DNA from: CAZNKU01 sp045654805
GTDB taxonomy: Bacteria > Bacillota > Clostridia > Monoglobales > Firm-18
Assembly (NCBI GenBank): GCA_045654805.1
Contig: JAZOOD010000004.1
Location: 1 to 39,256, forward strand
Reading direction: 5' to 3'
DNA length: 39,256 nt
Shown: in pieces, positions 7,154 to 16,179 of the stretch
Position numbering within the stretch: position 1 is the stretch's first letter
Layout of the letters: each line of letters opens with the position of its first letter
The notes under the pieces: generated by a model
What the model was told of the DNA's origin: nothing
The model's input: only the letters and a program-made list of their open reading frames with translations
Database searches by the model: none
Made by a program: the position numbers and the translations under genes

Positions 7154-8257
7154 TTGAAAATTCTATTTTTAAGCGGGAATCTATGTGACGGAGGAGCACA
7201 GCGGGTAATATCAGTAGTTGCCAGCTACCTGGCAGAGCAAGGAAATGATGTTTCTGTTTTGCTGTATAGTCGTAATGAAAAAGAATATCCATTGAGCCCA
7301 AAGGTGAATGTGATATCTATTGCTCCAAATTATGAAGAATATTCTAAAATTTCAGGATTGAAAAGGATAAAATTTATCAGAAAACACTTAAAAAGCTTAA
7401 AGCCTGATGTTGCCGTAGGTTTTTTAGAGGGTGGATATGGTTTATATTTATCTTCTTTTGGCATGAAGTTCAAAAAAATTGCATCTATTAGAAATAATCC
7501 TAATCATGTGTTTTATGAAAAGGGATTGCGTAGCATTATAAATAAAATGTGGTTTTGTAGTGCAGACGCCATTGTTGTACAAACAAACAAACAACTTGAA
7601 CTTATGCCTAAAAAGATGGAAAAACAAAGTTTAGTTATTGCCAACCCTATTTCTGACGTTGCGATAAATAACTTAAAGAGAGAATATAGTGATAATTGCA
7701 GAAAATTAGTAATGGCAGGAAGACTAAATCCGCAAAAAAATTATCCTATGGTTTTTGAAGCAATTAATATAGTACGAAAAAAATATCCGGATATACAGTT
7801 AGACATATTTGGTAAGGGAAATCAGGAATCCACCCTACAGGAATTAATAAATATAAACGGACTTACTGGTAATGTCAAATTATGTGGGTGGAGCCAAAAC
7901 ACTTTAGAAGAATATAAAAATCACGATATGTATATTTTAAGTTCAAATTTTGAGGGTATGCCTAATGCTCTTATGGAAGCTATGGCGGTTGGTCTGCCTT
8001 GTATTTCCACTGACTGTGATACAGGTCCTTCAGACCTTATACAACATGGCGAAAACGGATTTCTTGTTCCTGTGGGAGATTCTGCAATGTTAGCCGATTA
8101 TATAATTAAGATAATTGAGATGACGTCTGAACAGAGGAAAGAGTTGGGAATTAAAGCGCATAGAATGATTAAAGAAAAATTTAATACAGAAGTAATTATA
8201 CAACAATGGAAAAAAATTTTTGAAAAACTGGGGGAGGAAAAACAAAATGACGTTTAA
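7154..8257 (+). CDS. Glycosyltransferase family 4, TTG start
   Basis: This 367-residue GT4 enzyme begins MKILFLSGNLCDGGAQRVIS when started at TTG 7154. I chose this start because GTGAGGA (7138-7144) sits 9 bases upstream and the family begins with MKI; the TTG at 7145 would touch the ribosome site. The donor domain has AGRLNPQKNYPMV and SNFEGMPNALMEAMAVGLPC. It is closest in the window to the gene at 10978, with which it shares the EGMPNALMEAMA and STDC segments, so the two look like paralogues. Its 3' end overlaps the TupA-like gene by 11 bases. Confidence 0.87.
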   Translation: MKILFLSGNLCDGGAQRVISVVASYLAEQGNDVSVLLYSRNEKEYPLSPKVNVISIAPNYEEYSKISGLKRIKFIRKHLKSLKPDVAVGFLEGGYGLYLSSFGMKFKKIASIRNNPNHVFYEKGLRSIINKMWFCSADAIVVQTNKQLELMPKKMEKQSLVIANPISDVAINNLKREYSDNCRKLVMAGRLNPQKNYPMVFEAINIVRKKYPDIQLDIFGKGNQESTLQELININGLTGNVKLCGWSQNTLEEYKNHDMYILSSNFEGMPNALMEAMAVGLPCISTDCDTGPSDLIQHGENGFLVPVGDSAMLADYIIKIIEMTSEQRKELGIKAHRMIKEKFNTEVIIQQWKKIFEKLGEEKQNDV

Positions 8258-9158
8258 GGGTTTAAAATATTATTTAAATAATCCAAAACGAATTTATGCT
8301 TTTTTTGCTACAAAAAACATGCTTAATTGGATGCCCGATTCAGCGTTTTTAAAATTGGCATACAGAATGAATATGAAAAAAATTTTAAACTTAAAAAATC
8401 CAGAAACATTCAACGAAAAACTACAATGGATTAAACTATACGATCATAATCCTGAATATACCAGGATTGTGGACAAACATGAGTTTAAAAATTATATTAC
8501 AGAAAAGTTGGGTTCAGAATATGTTATACCAACTATAGGCAAGTGGGATAATTTTGACGACATAGATTTTGATAAACTTCCTGAGAAATTTGTTTTGAAA
8601 TGCAATCATGATAGTGGTGGAATTATTATATGCAAGGACAAGGCAAAACTGGATATAGAGGCTGCACGTAAGATAATCAACAGATGTTTAAAACGTAATT
8701 ATTTTTGGGGTAATAGAGAGTGGCCGTATAAAAATGTAAAACCATGCATTATTGCAGAAGAATATCTTGACTTACCTGAGGGTCTTACTGAATATAAACT
8801 ATTCAGTTTTAACGGTAGGGCAGAAATAATCCTTGTTTGTAAGGGTATTGCACATACTCCAAGCAGAACAAATACATTTTTTGACAGGGATTTCAACAAA
8901 CTTCCTATACAAAGCCTCTTGCCAAATCAAGAGGAAGAAGAAATTAAGCCTGCAGAATATGAACAACTTCTTGCAATCGCGGATAAACTTTCTGAGGGCA
9001 TCCCACAGGTTCGAGTAGATTTTTATATTTTTGAAGGTCAGGTATACGTTGGGGAAATGACATTTTTCCATAATTCCGGTATGTGCAAAATAAATCCGGA
9101 AGAATGGGATAAAAAAATGGGTGATATGATAGATATCAGCATAGTTAAAACAAAATGA
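8247..9158 (+). CDS. TupA-like ATP-grasp enzyme
   Basis: The 303-residue protein matches the ATPgrasp_TupA family (PF14305). Family landmarks are NPETFNEKLQWIKLYD near the N-terminus, ADKHEF-type VDKHEFKNYI, LPEKFVLKCNHDSGG (nucleotide binding), EEYL, and the acidic end VRVDFYIFEGQVYVGEMTFF, which would bind metal. TupA is named for teichuronopeptide synthesis, in which amino acids are joined to a glucuronate polymer; most homologues in polysaccharide loci are untested. ATG 8247 has a GGGGGAGG site. An amide-forming role on uronate carboxyls here would fit the UDP-GalA/GlcA genes downstream, but that is inference. Confidence 0.82.
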   Translation: MTFKGLKYYLNNPKRIYAFFATKNMLNWMPDSAFLKLAYRMNMKKILNLKNPETFNEKLQWIKLYDHNPEYTRIVDKHEFKNYITEKLGSEYVIPTIGKWDNFDDIDFDKLPEKFVLKCNHDSGGIIICKDKAKLDIEAARKIINRCLKRNYFWGNREWPYKNVKPCIIAEEYLDLPEGLTEYKLFSFNGRAEIILVCKGIAHTPSRTNTFFDRDFNKLPIQSLLPNQEEEEIKPAEYEQLLAIADKLSEGIPQVRVDFYIFEGQVYVGEMTFFHNSGMCKINPEEWDKKMGDMIDISIVKTK

Positions 9159-9186
9159 TTCATAAACTTTCAAAGGAGGGTGAAAT

Positions 9187-9273
9187 ATGGAATTAGCTAT
9201 TTCTATTGCCATTGGAGTATGGTTAGTTGGGGCAGGAATTTTCTATACAATTTGTGTAAACAAGAAAAAATAA
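9187..9273 (+). CDS. 28-residue single-helix membrane microprotein ahead of an SSS transporter
   Basis: ATG 9187 follows a strong AAAGGAGGGT site at a good distance, and the frame ends at TAA 9271-9273. The product starts MELAISIAIGVWLVGAGIF, forms one hydrophobic helix and ends in a basic tail (NKKK). It lies 19 bases ahead of the SSS transporter, which has its own GGAGG site. Small accessory subunits encoded directly ahead of sodium symporters are known in other cases, for example MetS with MetP in the NSS family. A helper role here is inferred from position and shape. Confidence 0.7.
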   Translation: MELAISIAIGVWLVGAGIFYTICVNKKK

Positions 9274-9292
9274 TTTTTTGGAGGTATTGTAA

Positions 9293-10873
9293 ATGAACAT
9301 TTATTTGATTGGTGTTATTATATCTATGATAGTGTACATACTCGTAGGGATGTATGCAGGGAAAAAAGTAAAAAATACAGATGATTATTATGTAGCCGGC
9401 AGACGTGCGCCTACTATACTTATTGTCGGTTCTTTGGTTGCGTCTTTTCTCAGCACAGGTGCTTTTTTGGGGGATACCGGTGAGGTCTATGCAGGATTCT
9501 TTATTCCAATAGTAATCGTTGGTGTTATGCAGGGGACAGGCTATCTGTTTGGTTCTACATTGTTTGGCAGATATGTTCGTCGCAGTGAAGCATTGACTAT
9601 TTCAGAATATTTTGGACAGCGTTTTAATAATAAAAGTATTACAAGGCTTGCAGGTGTAATTACTATTGTGGCAGTAACCGCTTATATGCTTTCTGCTATC
9701 CAGGGTATTAGTACATTGATGGAATCCATAACAGGGCTTAGTTATTCTACATGTGTAATTATTGCTTGGTTTACTTTTGCAATTTTTACTATATGGTCAG
9801 GTTCTTCAGGCGTACTAATTACAGATACTATTATGTTTTTAGTATTCCTTGCAGCAGCTCTTGTTGGAATTCCGTTTATAGTTGATAATGCAGGCGGATG
9901 GACATTTGCTATAGGTGAACTTGCTAATTCAACAACAACGCCAGGAATTATTTCTGCAGGTGGCAATCTTGATTATTTGTACCCCACAGCAGGTGAAAAT
10001 TTAACATGGGCAGTTACATATGGTATAGTTTGGGCTTTAGTTGTAATGATAAGTCCATGGCAGACTAGCAGATATCTTATGGCAAAAGATGAAAAAACTG
10101 TTTTGAAATCTGCTATATGTGCATCAGCAGCAGTAATTACTATTACAACATTCTTGTATTTTTCTGCAGCATTTATTCAGAACATCAATCCGGATCTTGT
10201 TCCATCACAGAATATGGTATGGGCGGCTATGAATCTTATGCCTAAAATTGTAGGGGTAATTTTAATTACAGGTATTCTTGCGGCGGGTATTTCTTCTGCA
10301 TCTACATTCCTGTCTCTTATAGGATTTTCACTTACAAATGACATATTAAACATAAAAGATCATTCTGTAAAAAAACAGTTGCTTATTTCAAGAATAGGAA
10401 TGGTTGTTGCCAGTGTGTTTGTTCTTATATTGGCATACTTTAATCCTCCACAGATATTCTGGATTATGTATTTTGGCGGAACTGTAATGGCAAGTTCATG
10501 GGCGGTAGTTGCTATATCAAGTGTATGGAGCAAAAAATTGTCCTATCTTGGTGCATTTTTGGGTATGCTGTTTGGTTTCTTGGGATGTGCAGTTGTAAAA
10601 GCATACTCTACAATCAGCGGTGTTGTTTTGCCTATGTATTTGGATCCGTTTTTCATTGGTATCGTAATGAGTATTATAGGTGTTGTAGTAGGTAGTATTA
10701 TACGCAAGCCTTCTGAAAAAGAAAAAGAAGAATTTACAAAATTGCATCAGGAAAAAGAAGATATCGGAAATATGAAGAAATATGGTCTTGCATACATTTT
10801 GTTTGGTATATTGTTCTTTGTATTTATGTTGTTTGCATATGCAATTCCTTATATGAATTCCATAGGTATGTAA
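9293..10873 (+). CDS. Sodium:solute symporter (SSS family)
   Basis: This 526-residue membrane protein has about 13 predicted helices. It shows the SSS hallmarks: an N-terminal KKVKNTDDYYVAGRR block, helix 1 SFLSTGAFLGDTGEVYAG and a Na2-site-like GILAAGISSASTFLSL segment near 350. Transporters of this family bring in sugars, uronates, amino acids or organic acids with Na+; the substrate cannot be read from sequence. It is out of place among glycosyltransferases. Because the same locus encodes a galacturonokinase-like enzyme, import of a uronate or another building block is an attractive idea. A hairpin follows its stop. Confidence 0.9.
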   Translation: MNIYLIGVIISMIVYILVGMYAGKKVKNTDDYYVAGRRAPTILIVGSLVASFLSTGAFLGDTGEVYAGFFIPIVIVGVMQGTGYLFGSTLFGRYVRRSEALTISEYFGQRFNNKSITRLAGVITIVAVTAYMLSAIQGISTLMESITGLSYSTCVIIAWFTFAIFTIWSGSSGVLITDTIMFLVFLAAALVGIPFIVDNAGGWTFAIGELANSTTTPGIISAGGNLDYLYPTAGENLTWAVTYGIVWALVVMISPWQTSRYLMAKDEKTVLKSAICASAAVITITTFLYFSAAFIQNINPDLVPSQNMVWAAMNLMPKIVGVILITGILAAGISSASTFLSLIGFSLTNDILNIKDHSVKKQLLISRIGMVVASVFVLILAYFNPPQIFWIMYFGGTVMASSWAVVAISSVWSKKLSYLGAFLGMLFGFLGCAVVKAYSTISGVVLPMYLDPFFIGIVMSIIGVVVGSIIRKPSEKEKEEFTKLHQEKEDIGNMKKYGLAYILFGILFFVFMLFAYAIPYMNSIGM

Positions 10874-10886
10874 AAGTGAGTTATAT

Positions 10887-10931
10887 AGTGTGACGGGTCT
10901 TGAATTATAATATTTCAAGTTCTGTCACACT
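10887..10931 (+). terminator. Long imperfect hairpin after the SSS gene
   Basis: AGTGTGAC (10887-10894) pairs with GTCACACT (10924-10931). The stem continues through wobble pairs to CTTGAA/TTCAAG around an AT-rich loop, about 17 pairs in all. It is followed by TGATTGCAATTT rather than a T run, so it may be an RNA-stabilising or partly terminating hairpin that lowers expression of the downstream genes. Confidence 0.5.
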
Positions 10932-10977
10932 TGATTGCAATTTAAAAAAATGATTAATACAAAAAGGAAGATTGGAA

Positions 10978-12066
10978 TTGAAAATAGCATTTTTAGTTGC
11001 ACATTTAACTAGTGGAGGGGCAGAAAGGACTGTGGCTTATCTTTCCTCTTATTTGGCGGAAAATTCTTGTGATGTTTCGGTAGTTTCTTTGACTGATGAT
11101 ATTTTTTATACTTTAAATCCAAAAGTCAATTTGAGAACTTTTGGAATTAAATCTGGTTATTCAAATATTTTCGAACGTTATTTTCTTATTTTTAAAAGAT
11201 ATTATAAACTTTGCAGATATTTAAAGAAAAATAAGCCGGATGTTGTATTTTGTATGTTACCGAATATGGCAAAATATATTTTACACATCAAAAAGAATTT
11301 GAAATTCAAATTAGTAACTTCGGAAAGGATTAATCCTGAATCCAGCACAAGTACAGAATTATTGAAGAAGAACGCCATCTTTTTGGAAAGTGACGGAATT
11401 ATTTTTCAAACAGAGAGAGCAAGAAATTTTTATTCTCCAAAAATCAGAGAAAAGGGAATTGTTATACATAATGCAATTGGTAATCAACTTGTGTATCAAG
11501 TTCCTAAATGTATCGAAAGGAAGAATAAAATTTCCGCTATTGGTAGATTGGTTGACCAAAAGGATTATCCTACATTACTAAAATCCTTTAAAAATGTTGT
11601 TGAAAAATATCCTGAATTCACATTGGAAATATTTGGAAAAGGATACAGAGAAAATGCATTAAGTCAATTGGCTGATGATTTAGGTATAGGCGAAAAAGTT
11701 GTGTTCAAAGGCGAATGTAGTGATGCTATTTTACAAGCAGCTGATTCTGCTTGTTATGTTATGAGTTCTTTGTTTGAAGGTATGCCTAATGCGCTTATGG
11801 AGGCCATGGCGGCAGGTATTCCATGTGTTTCCACGGATTGTCCTAACGGCCCCGACGAATTAATTACTGACGGAGTTAACGGATTACTTGTTCCTTTAAG
11901 TGATGTTGATGCTTTGACTGAAGCAATTTTTCGTATGATTGAGGATAAAGACTTCGCTGAACTTTGCGGGAAAAATGCAAGGGATATCCTTAAAACTCAT
12001 AGTGTAGAAATAAAAGCAAAAGAATATATGGATTTTATTTTTAAAGTTTATAATGGAGAGTTATGA
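10978..12066 (+). CDS. Glycosyltransferase family 4, TTG start
   Basis: This 362-residue GT4 enzyme begins MKIAFLVAHLTSGGAERTVA from TTG 10978. GGAAG (10966-10970) is 7 bases away, while the TTG at 10972 is only 1 base from it. The donor domain carries IGRLVDQKDYPTL and SSLFEGMPNALMEAMAAGIPC. It is the closest paralogue of the gene at 7154 in this window. It is the first gene after the SSS gene and its hairpin and is coupled to the polymerase gene at its 3' end. It probably adds one of the later sugars; donor and linkage are unknown. Confidence 0.87.
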   Translation: MKIAFLVAHLTSGGAERTVAYLSSYLAENSCDVSVVSLTDDIFYTLNPKVNLRTFGIKSGYSNIFERYFLIFKRYYKLCRYLKKNKPDVVFCMLPNMAKYILHIKKNLKFKLVTSERINPESSTSTELLKKNAIFLESDGIIFQTERARNFYSPKIREKGIVIHNAIGNQLVYQVPKCIERKNKISAIGRLVDQKDYPTLLKSFKNVVEKYPEFTLEIFGKGYRENALSQLADDLGIGEKVVFKGECSDAILQAADSACYVMSSLFEGMPNALMEAMAAGIPCVSTDCPNGPDELITDGVNGLLVPLSDVDALTEAIFRMIEDKDFAELCGKNARDILKTHSVEIKAKEYMDFIFKVYNGEL

Positions 12067-13424
12067 TGGATTCTTTAAAAACAAAAGAAGATGTTATAAA
12101 AGATACACATAAACGCTTAATATATTGGTTTATGTTAGCTTTTTTATTGACGATGGTGGCAGTAAAAGGTTTGCTTGGTATTACTGTACCTGCAATTGTA
12201 TTTTTGCTAATTACATCTTTTATGATGTTAATCGGTGATAGGACCGAAATTATTGCCACTATTATTGTGTGTATACCTTTGTCGGTAGCATTTCAGTACA
12301 AATATGCTATTATAGTGTGTATTATAGTTTATGTATTCAAATATGGCGGTGACATTAAATTTGGCAAGTGTATTTTACCGCTTTTGGTAATGATGTGTTG
12401 GGAATTACTGCATGGCCTTTTTGGAGAATTTTCCTTGAATGAATATTTGAGGGATTTTTCTGAATTGATTTTATTGACATTTTTGATGTGTATTTCGTTT
12501 AAAAAAATTGATTATAGTTTTATTTGTCGTGCACTTGCATTTAGCACATTATGTATGGGACTTATTGTAATATGTAGTATAATAAAAAACCAGGGAAGTC
12601 TTGAAGCAGCATTTATGGACAGTACATATAGACTTGGCTCGTCCGGAGATGAAGCTGAACTGTTTGGACTTAATTATAATGCAAATGCACTGGGAACCAT
12701 GTGCAATATGTCAATTCTTGTGTTATTACAACTTAAATTACTGGGGCAAGGTAAAAAATTGGATTATATTATGATTGTAGGTTTGTTGATAGTTGGGGTA
12801 ATGACATTATCAAGAGCTTTTTTGATTGGTGCTGTTTTGGTATTTTTATTCTTTATCATTTCGTCAGGAAACAAAAACGGAAAATCAATCAAAAATCTAT
12901 TTGTGGCCGCAGTTATTATGTTGTTGGTTTTTTATGTGATTATAAATTTTGCTCCGTTCATATATGAGAGATTTGCGGAACGCTTTGAAGTTGATGATAT
13001 TACCAGCGGACGAAGTGATTTAATAACATTTTATAATCAGCATATATATTCCAATTTAAGATACAGCATGTTTGGATTGGGACTGCAAAATTTATGGGAT
13101 AAAATTTTTAAGATATATCCAAGTGCAAAATTTGTTCCTCACAATAGTTTGCAAGAAATGCTTGTGGTTTGGGGAATACCTGGTCTTATAATGTTTGTTT
13201 CCATGATAATAAGTATGATAAAAACATCAGCTAAATATGTTATAAAACATACTGTGGCTAATTATAGCACACTGCTGTTTTTTATCATAATATCAATGTC
13301 GGGACAACTTATTACAAGTGGTCGTGGTTTGTTGTATTTTTCGTTAATATATATAAGTATGTGTATTGATTTTAAAGTTGTAGAAAACTGTGAAATAAAT
13401 AATATTGATGGAAATGTTTACTAA
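12066..13424 (+). CDS. O-antigen polymerase (Wzy-like) membrane protein
   Basis: This protein of about 452 residues is almost wholly hydrophobic, with ten or more predicted helices. A large loop near residues 315-375 is followed by VPHNSLQEMLVVWGIPGLI, the H-N-x-x-x-E pattern of the Wzy_C/O-antigen ligase superfamily. Such enzymes polymerise lipid-linked repeat units on the outer face of the membrane. The start is ambiguous: ATG 12063 and ATG 12066 are adjacent in frame. I prefer 12066 because GGAG is then 7 bases away. The gene overlaps the preceding glycosyltransferase stop. Confidence 0.85.
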   Translation: MDSLKTKEDVIKDTHKRLIYWFMLAFLLTMVAVKGLLGITVPAIVFLLITSFMMLIGDRTEIIATIIVCIPLSVAFQYKYAIIVCIIVYVFKYGGDIKFGKCILPLLVMMCWELLHGLFGEFSLNEYLRDFSELILLTFLMCISFKKIDYSFICRALAFSTLCMGLIVICSIIKNQGSLEAAFMDSTYRLGSSGDEAELFGLNYNANALGTMCNMSILVLLQLKLLGQGKKLDYIMIVGLLIVGVMTLSRAFLIGAVLVFLFFIISSGNKNGKSIKNLFVAAVIMLLVFYVIINFAPFIYERFAERFEVDDITSGRSDLITFYNQHIYSNLRYSMFGLGLQNLWDKIFKIYPSAKFVPHNSLQEMLVVWGIPGLIMFVSMIISMIKTSAKYVIKHTVANYSTLLFFIIISMSGQLITSGRGLLYFSLIYISMCIDFKVVENCEINNIDGNVY

Positions 13425-13433
13425 ATATTTTGT

Positions 13434-13456
13434 GAGGTTGTTTTAAAAGCAATCTC
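13434..13456 (+). other. Small hairpin between wzy-like and wzx-like genes
   Basis: GAGGTTG and CAATCTC arms pair with wobble around an AT loop. No T run follows. It may mark an RNA-processing or pausing site; its function is not supported beyond the structure. Confidence 0.25.
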
Positions 13457-13506
13457 TATGGGGATATAATTATTTAGATAATGACATAAAAATAAGGATT
13501 AGAGAT

Positions 13507-15006
13507 ATGGCTAATATAAATAGTAAAAAGGTAGTTAATGCAACAAAGTGGTCGTTAATAACAGAAATTTTTGCAAAGCTTATATCACCTTTTACCAATA
13601 TGGTGTTAGCAAGATTACTTGTTCCGGAAGCCTTTGGTGCAGTGGCTACAATAACAATGATTATTACATTTGCTGACGTTTTTACTGATGCAGGATTTCA
13701 AAAATATATAGTTCAGCACGAATTCGAAGATGATGAGGATTTTGATTTATGTGTTAATGTTGCCTTTTGGTCTAATTTTATACTTTCATCAATAATTGTT
13801 TTGGCGATATTTATATTCAGAAAGCCATTGGCAATTATGGTAGGTTCACCCGAATTAGATGTGGGTATAGCTGTATCTTCCATTGCCATATTGCTTCATG
13901 CTTTTTCAAGTATACAGATGGCTGTTTATAGAAGAAATTTTGATTTTAAAACACTTTTTTTCGTGAGGATATTTTTGACTGCTACGCCAATAGTTGTTAC
14001 TATACCTATGGCAATATTGCTACGTAATTTTTGGGCACTGATTATCGGAACTTTGGCTATGAATACCGTGCAGGCGGTAATTTTGACGCTAAGGTCTAAA
14101 TGGAAAATAAAGTTTAGATATTCTTTTAAAAAATTTAAGGAAATGTTTTCTTTTACAATATGGTCCCTTTTCGAATCCATTGCAATATGGTTAACATCGT
14201 ATGCAGGGACTTTTATAGTGGGTAGGACCTTGTCTGCATACTATTTGGGTTTATATAAAACATCTATTACAACAGTAAATTCGTTTCTTGCAATAATAAC
14301 TTCGGCAATTATGTCTGTAATGTTTGCAGCATTGTCAAGATGTCAAAATGATGACCTGGAATTTAATAAGGTCTATTTTAACTTTCAAAGAATTATATCC
14401 ATTATATCTGTTCCAATGGGTGTAGGAATATTTTTATTCAGTGATTTAGTAACATTAATTTTGTTGGGGGAACAGTGGATGGAGGCCTCGACATTCCTTG
14501 GTTTGTTTGCACTAAGTACTAATATTACAGTATTTATCATTAACGTTTCAGGGAATGTATATAGAAGTAAAGGAAAACCAAGAGTGTCTTTTGTGGCACA
14601 GATGATTTACTTTGCAATGCTTGTGCCCGCTTTACATTTTAGTGCATTAGCAGGATATAAGCCGCTATACTTAACTCGTGCATTTATTGCATTTCCGTAT
14701 ATGTTCTTAACTCTTTTTATTCAACAAAAATGGTTTGGTATAAAAATAAAGGATGTTATAAAGAATGTTTTTCCACCGATATTGTCTGCATCTGCAATGT
14801 GGATTTTTGGAGTGTTGGTGAAAAGTATTTTTGGAGGAATAGTGTGGCAATTTTTTACAATATTACTTTGTATAATTGTTTATTTCAGTATCATTTTTAT
14901 GTTTCCAGATATGCGAAAAACCATTTTGGAAATTGAGAAAGTAAAACAAATAACTGCAAAAATTAAATTTCTAAGGTTAGGTGATAAAAGTGACGGCGAT
15001 AGATAA
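13507..15006 (+). CDS. Wzx-type oligosaccharide flippase
   Basis: This 499-residue protein with about 12-14 hydrophobic helices belongs to the MOP superfamily of polysaccharide exporters. The N-terminus ATKWSLITEIFAKLISPFTNMVLARLLVPEAFG fits the family's first two helices, including the ARLLxPExFG motif. It would flip the lipid-linked repeat unit outwards for the Wzy-like polymerase encoded just before it. ATG 13507 is preceded by AAGGA. Its last 17 bases overlap the kinase gene. Confidence 0.9.
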   Translation: MANINSKKVVNATKWSLITEIFAKLISPFTNMVLARLLVPEAFGAVATITMIITFADVFTDAGFQKYIVQHEFEDDEDFDLCVNVAFWSNFILSSIIVLAIFIFRKPLAIMVGSPELDVGIAVSSIAILLHAFSSIQMAVYRRNFDFKTLFFVRIFLTATPIVVTIPMAILLRNFWALIIGTLAMNTVQAVILTLRSKWKIKFRYSFKKFKEMFSFTIWSLFESIAIWLTSYAGTFIVGRTLSAYYLGLYKTSITTVNSFLAIITSAIMSVMFAALSRCQNDDLEFNKVYFNFQRIISIISVPMGVGIFLFSDLVTLILLGEQWMEASTFLGLFALSTNITVFIINVSGNVYRSKGKPRVSFVAQMIYFAMLVPALHFSALAGYKPLYLTRAFIAFPYMFLTLFIQQKWFGIKIKDVIKNVFPPILSASAMWIFGVLVKSIFGGIVWQFFTILLCIIVYFSIIFMFPDMRKTILEIEKVKQITAKIKFLRLGDKSDGDR

Positions 15007-16162
15007 ATTCACAAATACATATCGTAAAGATCCCGAAGGTATTGCTTTTTGTCCATACCGTATTTGTCCGATTGGAGCACATTCTGACCATCAATACGGA
15101 AAGATTACGGGGCTTGCTATAGATAAGGGGATAAGTATTGCATACGGAGCTAAGCAAAATGGTGTAATTGAGATTATTTCGATGCAATTTGATAAAAGGG
15201 CTCAGTTCCACATATCTCAGGTGCCCAAAGTAAAGCAGAATGACTGGGCGGATTACCTTCGCGGGGCAACTATTGCACTTGCAAAAAAATATCCCCTTGA
15301 GGTTGGTTTGTGCGGTGTTATAGAAGGTAGTTTGCCTATTGGGGGGCTTTCTTCATCTGCGGCTGTTACTATTGCTTTCTTATCAGCCTTATGTAAGGTA
15401 AATAAGCTTATTGTTCCAAAACACGAAATTATTATGATGGCTGTTGCTGCGGAAAATGAATATGTTGGTGTTCAATGCGGAAAACTTGACCAGTCATGTG
15501 AGGTATATTCAAAAAAGGACCATCTTTTGTATATGGATACCTTGGATGACAGCTATGAACTTATTCCAACAAATCCTTCTATGAAACCATATGAAATAGC
15601 AATATTTTTCTCCGGCGTGGAGCGTACTTTGGCAGGGTCAAAGTATAATATGAGAGTTGATGAATGCAGAAGTGCAGCTTATGCTTTAAAGGCATATGCA
15701 GGTATGGAATACGGTAAGTTTAACGAAACTTATATGCGTGAAGTTCCTAAATCTGTTTTTGAGGAGCATAAAGACAAACTTCCTGAAAACTGGAGAAAGC
15801 GTGCTGAACATTGGTATTCGGAATTTGCTCGAGTAGAAGCTGGTGCGGAAGCATGGAGAAAAGGTGATATCGAGGAATACGGACGACTTTCATTCGAAAG
15901 CGGAAATAGTTCTATTTACAACTGGGAAACAGGGTCACCTGAACTTAAAAAGATTTATGATACAATGCTTCGTACAGACGGTATTTATGGCGGAAGATTT
16001 TCCGGAGCGGGCTTTAAAGGTTGTTGTATGGCTCTTATTGACCCGTCATATGAAGAAAGTATTGTGAAAAGAGTTTCAGATGAGTACTTAAATGAGTTCC
16101 CTGATTTAAAGGGTAAATATTCTGTTTACATTTGTGATAGTGCAGATGGTGTTAATGTATAA
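14990..16162 (+). CDS. GHMP sugar kinase resembling plant galacturonokinase
   Basis: GHMP kinases of the galactokinase group phosphorylate the anomeric hydroxyl of a sugar. The protein (390 residues from GTG 14990, 393 from GTG 14981) has motif 1 CPYRICPIGAHSDHQ, motif 2 GGLSSSAAV and motif 3 GRFSGAGFKGCC. Motif 1 of ordinary galactokinase reads GEHTDY-like. The GAHxDHQ version, together with KRAEHWYSE and SSIYN, closely matches the Arabidopsis galacturonokinase sequence as I remember it. I therefore infer galacturonate or a related uronate as substrate. GTG 14990 has AGGTGA 5 bases upstream. The next genes include a nucleotidyltransferase and a UDP-glucuronate 4-epimerase, which complete the route. 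Confidence 0.82.
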   Translation: MTAIDKFTNTYRKDPEGIAFCPYRICPIGAHSDHQYGKITGLAIDKGISIAYGAKQNGVIEIISMQFDKRAQFHISQVPKVKQNDWADYLRGATIALAKKYPLEVGLCGVIEGSLPIGGLSSSAAVTIAFLSALCKVNKLIVPKHEIIMMAVAAENEYVGVQCGKLDQSCEVYSKKDHLLYMDTLDDSYELIPTNPSMKPYEIAIFFSGVERTLAGSKYNMRVDECRSAAYALKAYAGMEYGKFNETYMREVPKSVFEEHKDKLPENWRKRAEHWYSEFARVEAGAEAWRKGDIEEYGRLSFESGNSSIYNWETGSPELKKIYDTMLRTDGIYGGRFSGAGFKGCCMALIDPSYEESIVKRVSDEYLNEFPDLKGKYSVYICDSADGVNV

Positions 16163-16179
16163 TAGTTGGAGAGATTGAA

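Noticed and set aside
10517..10918. A 133-codon minus-strand open frame across the SSS gene end
   Set aside because: It is a low-complexity antisense shadow of the symporter and the downstream hairpin, with no start signal.
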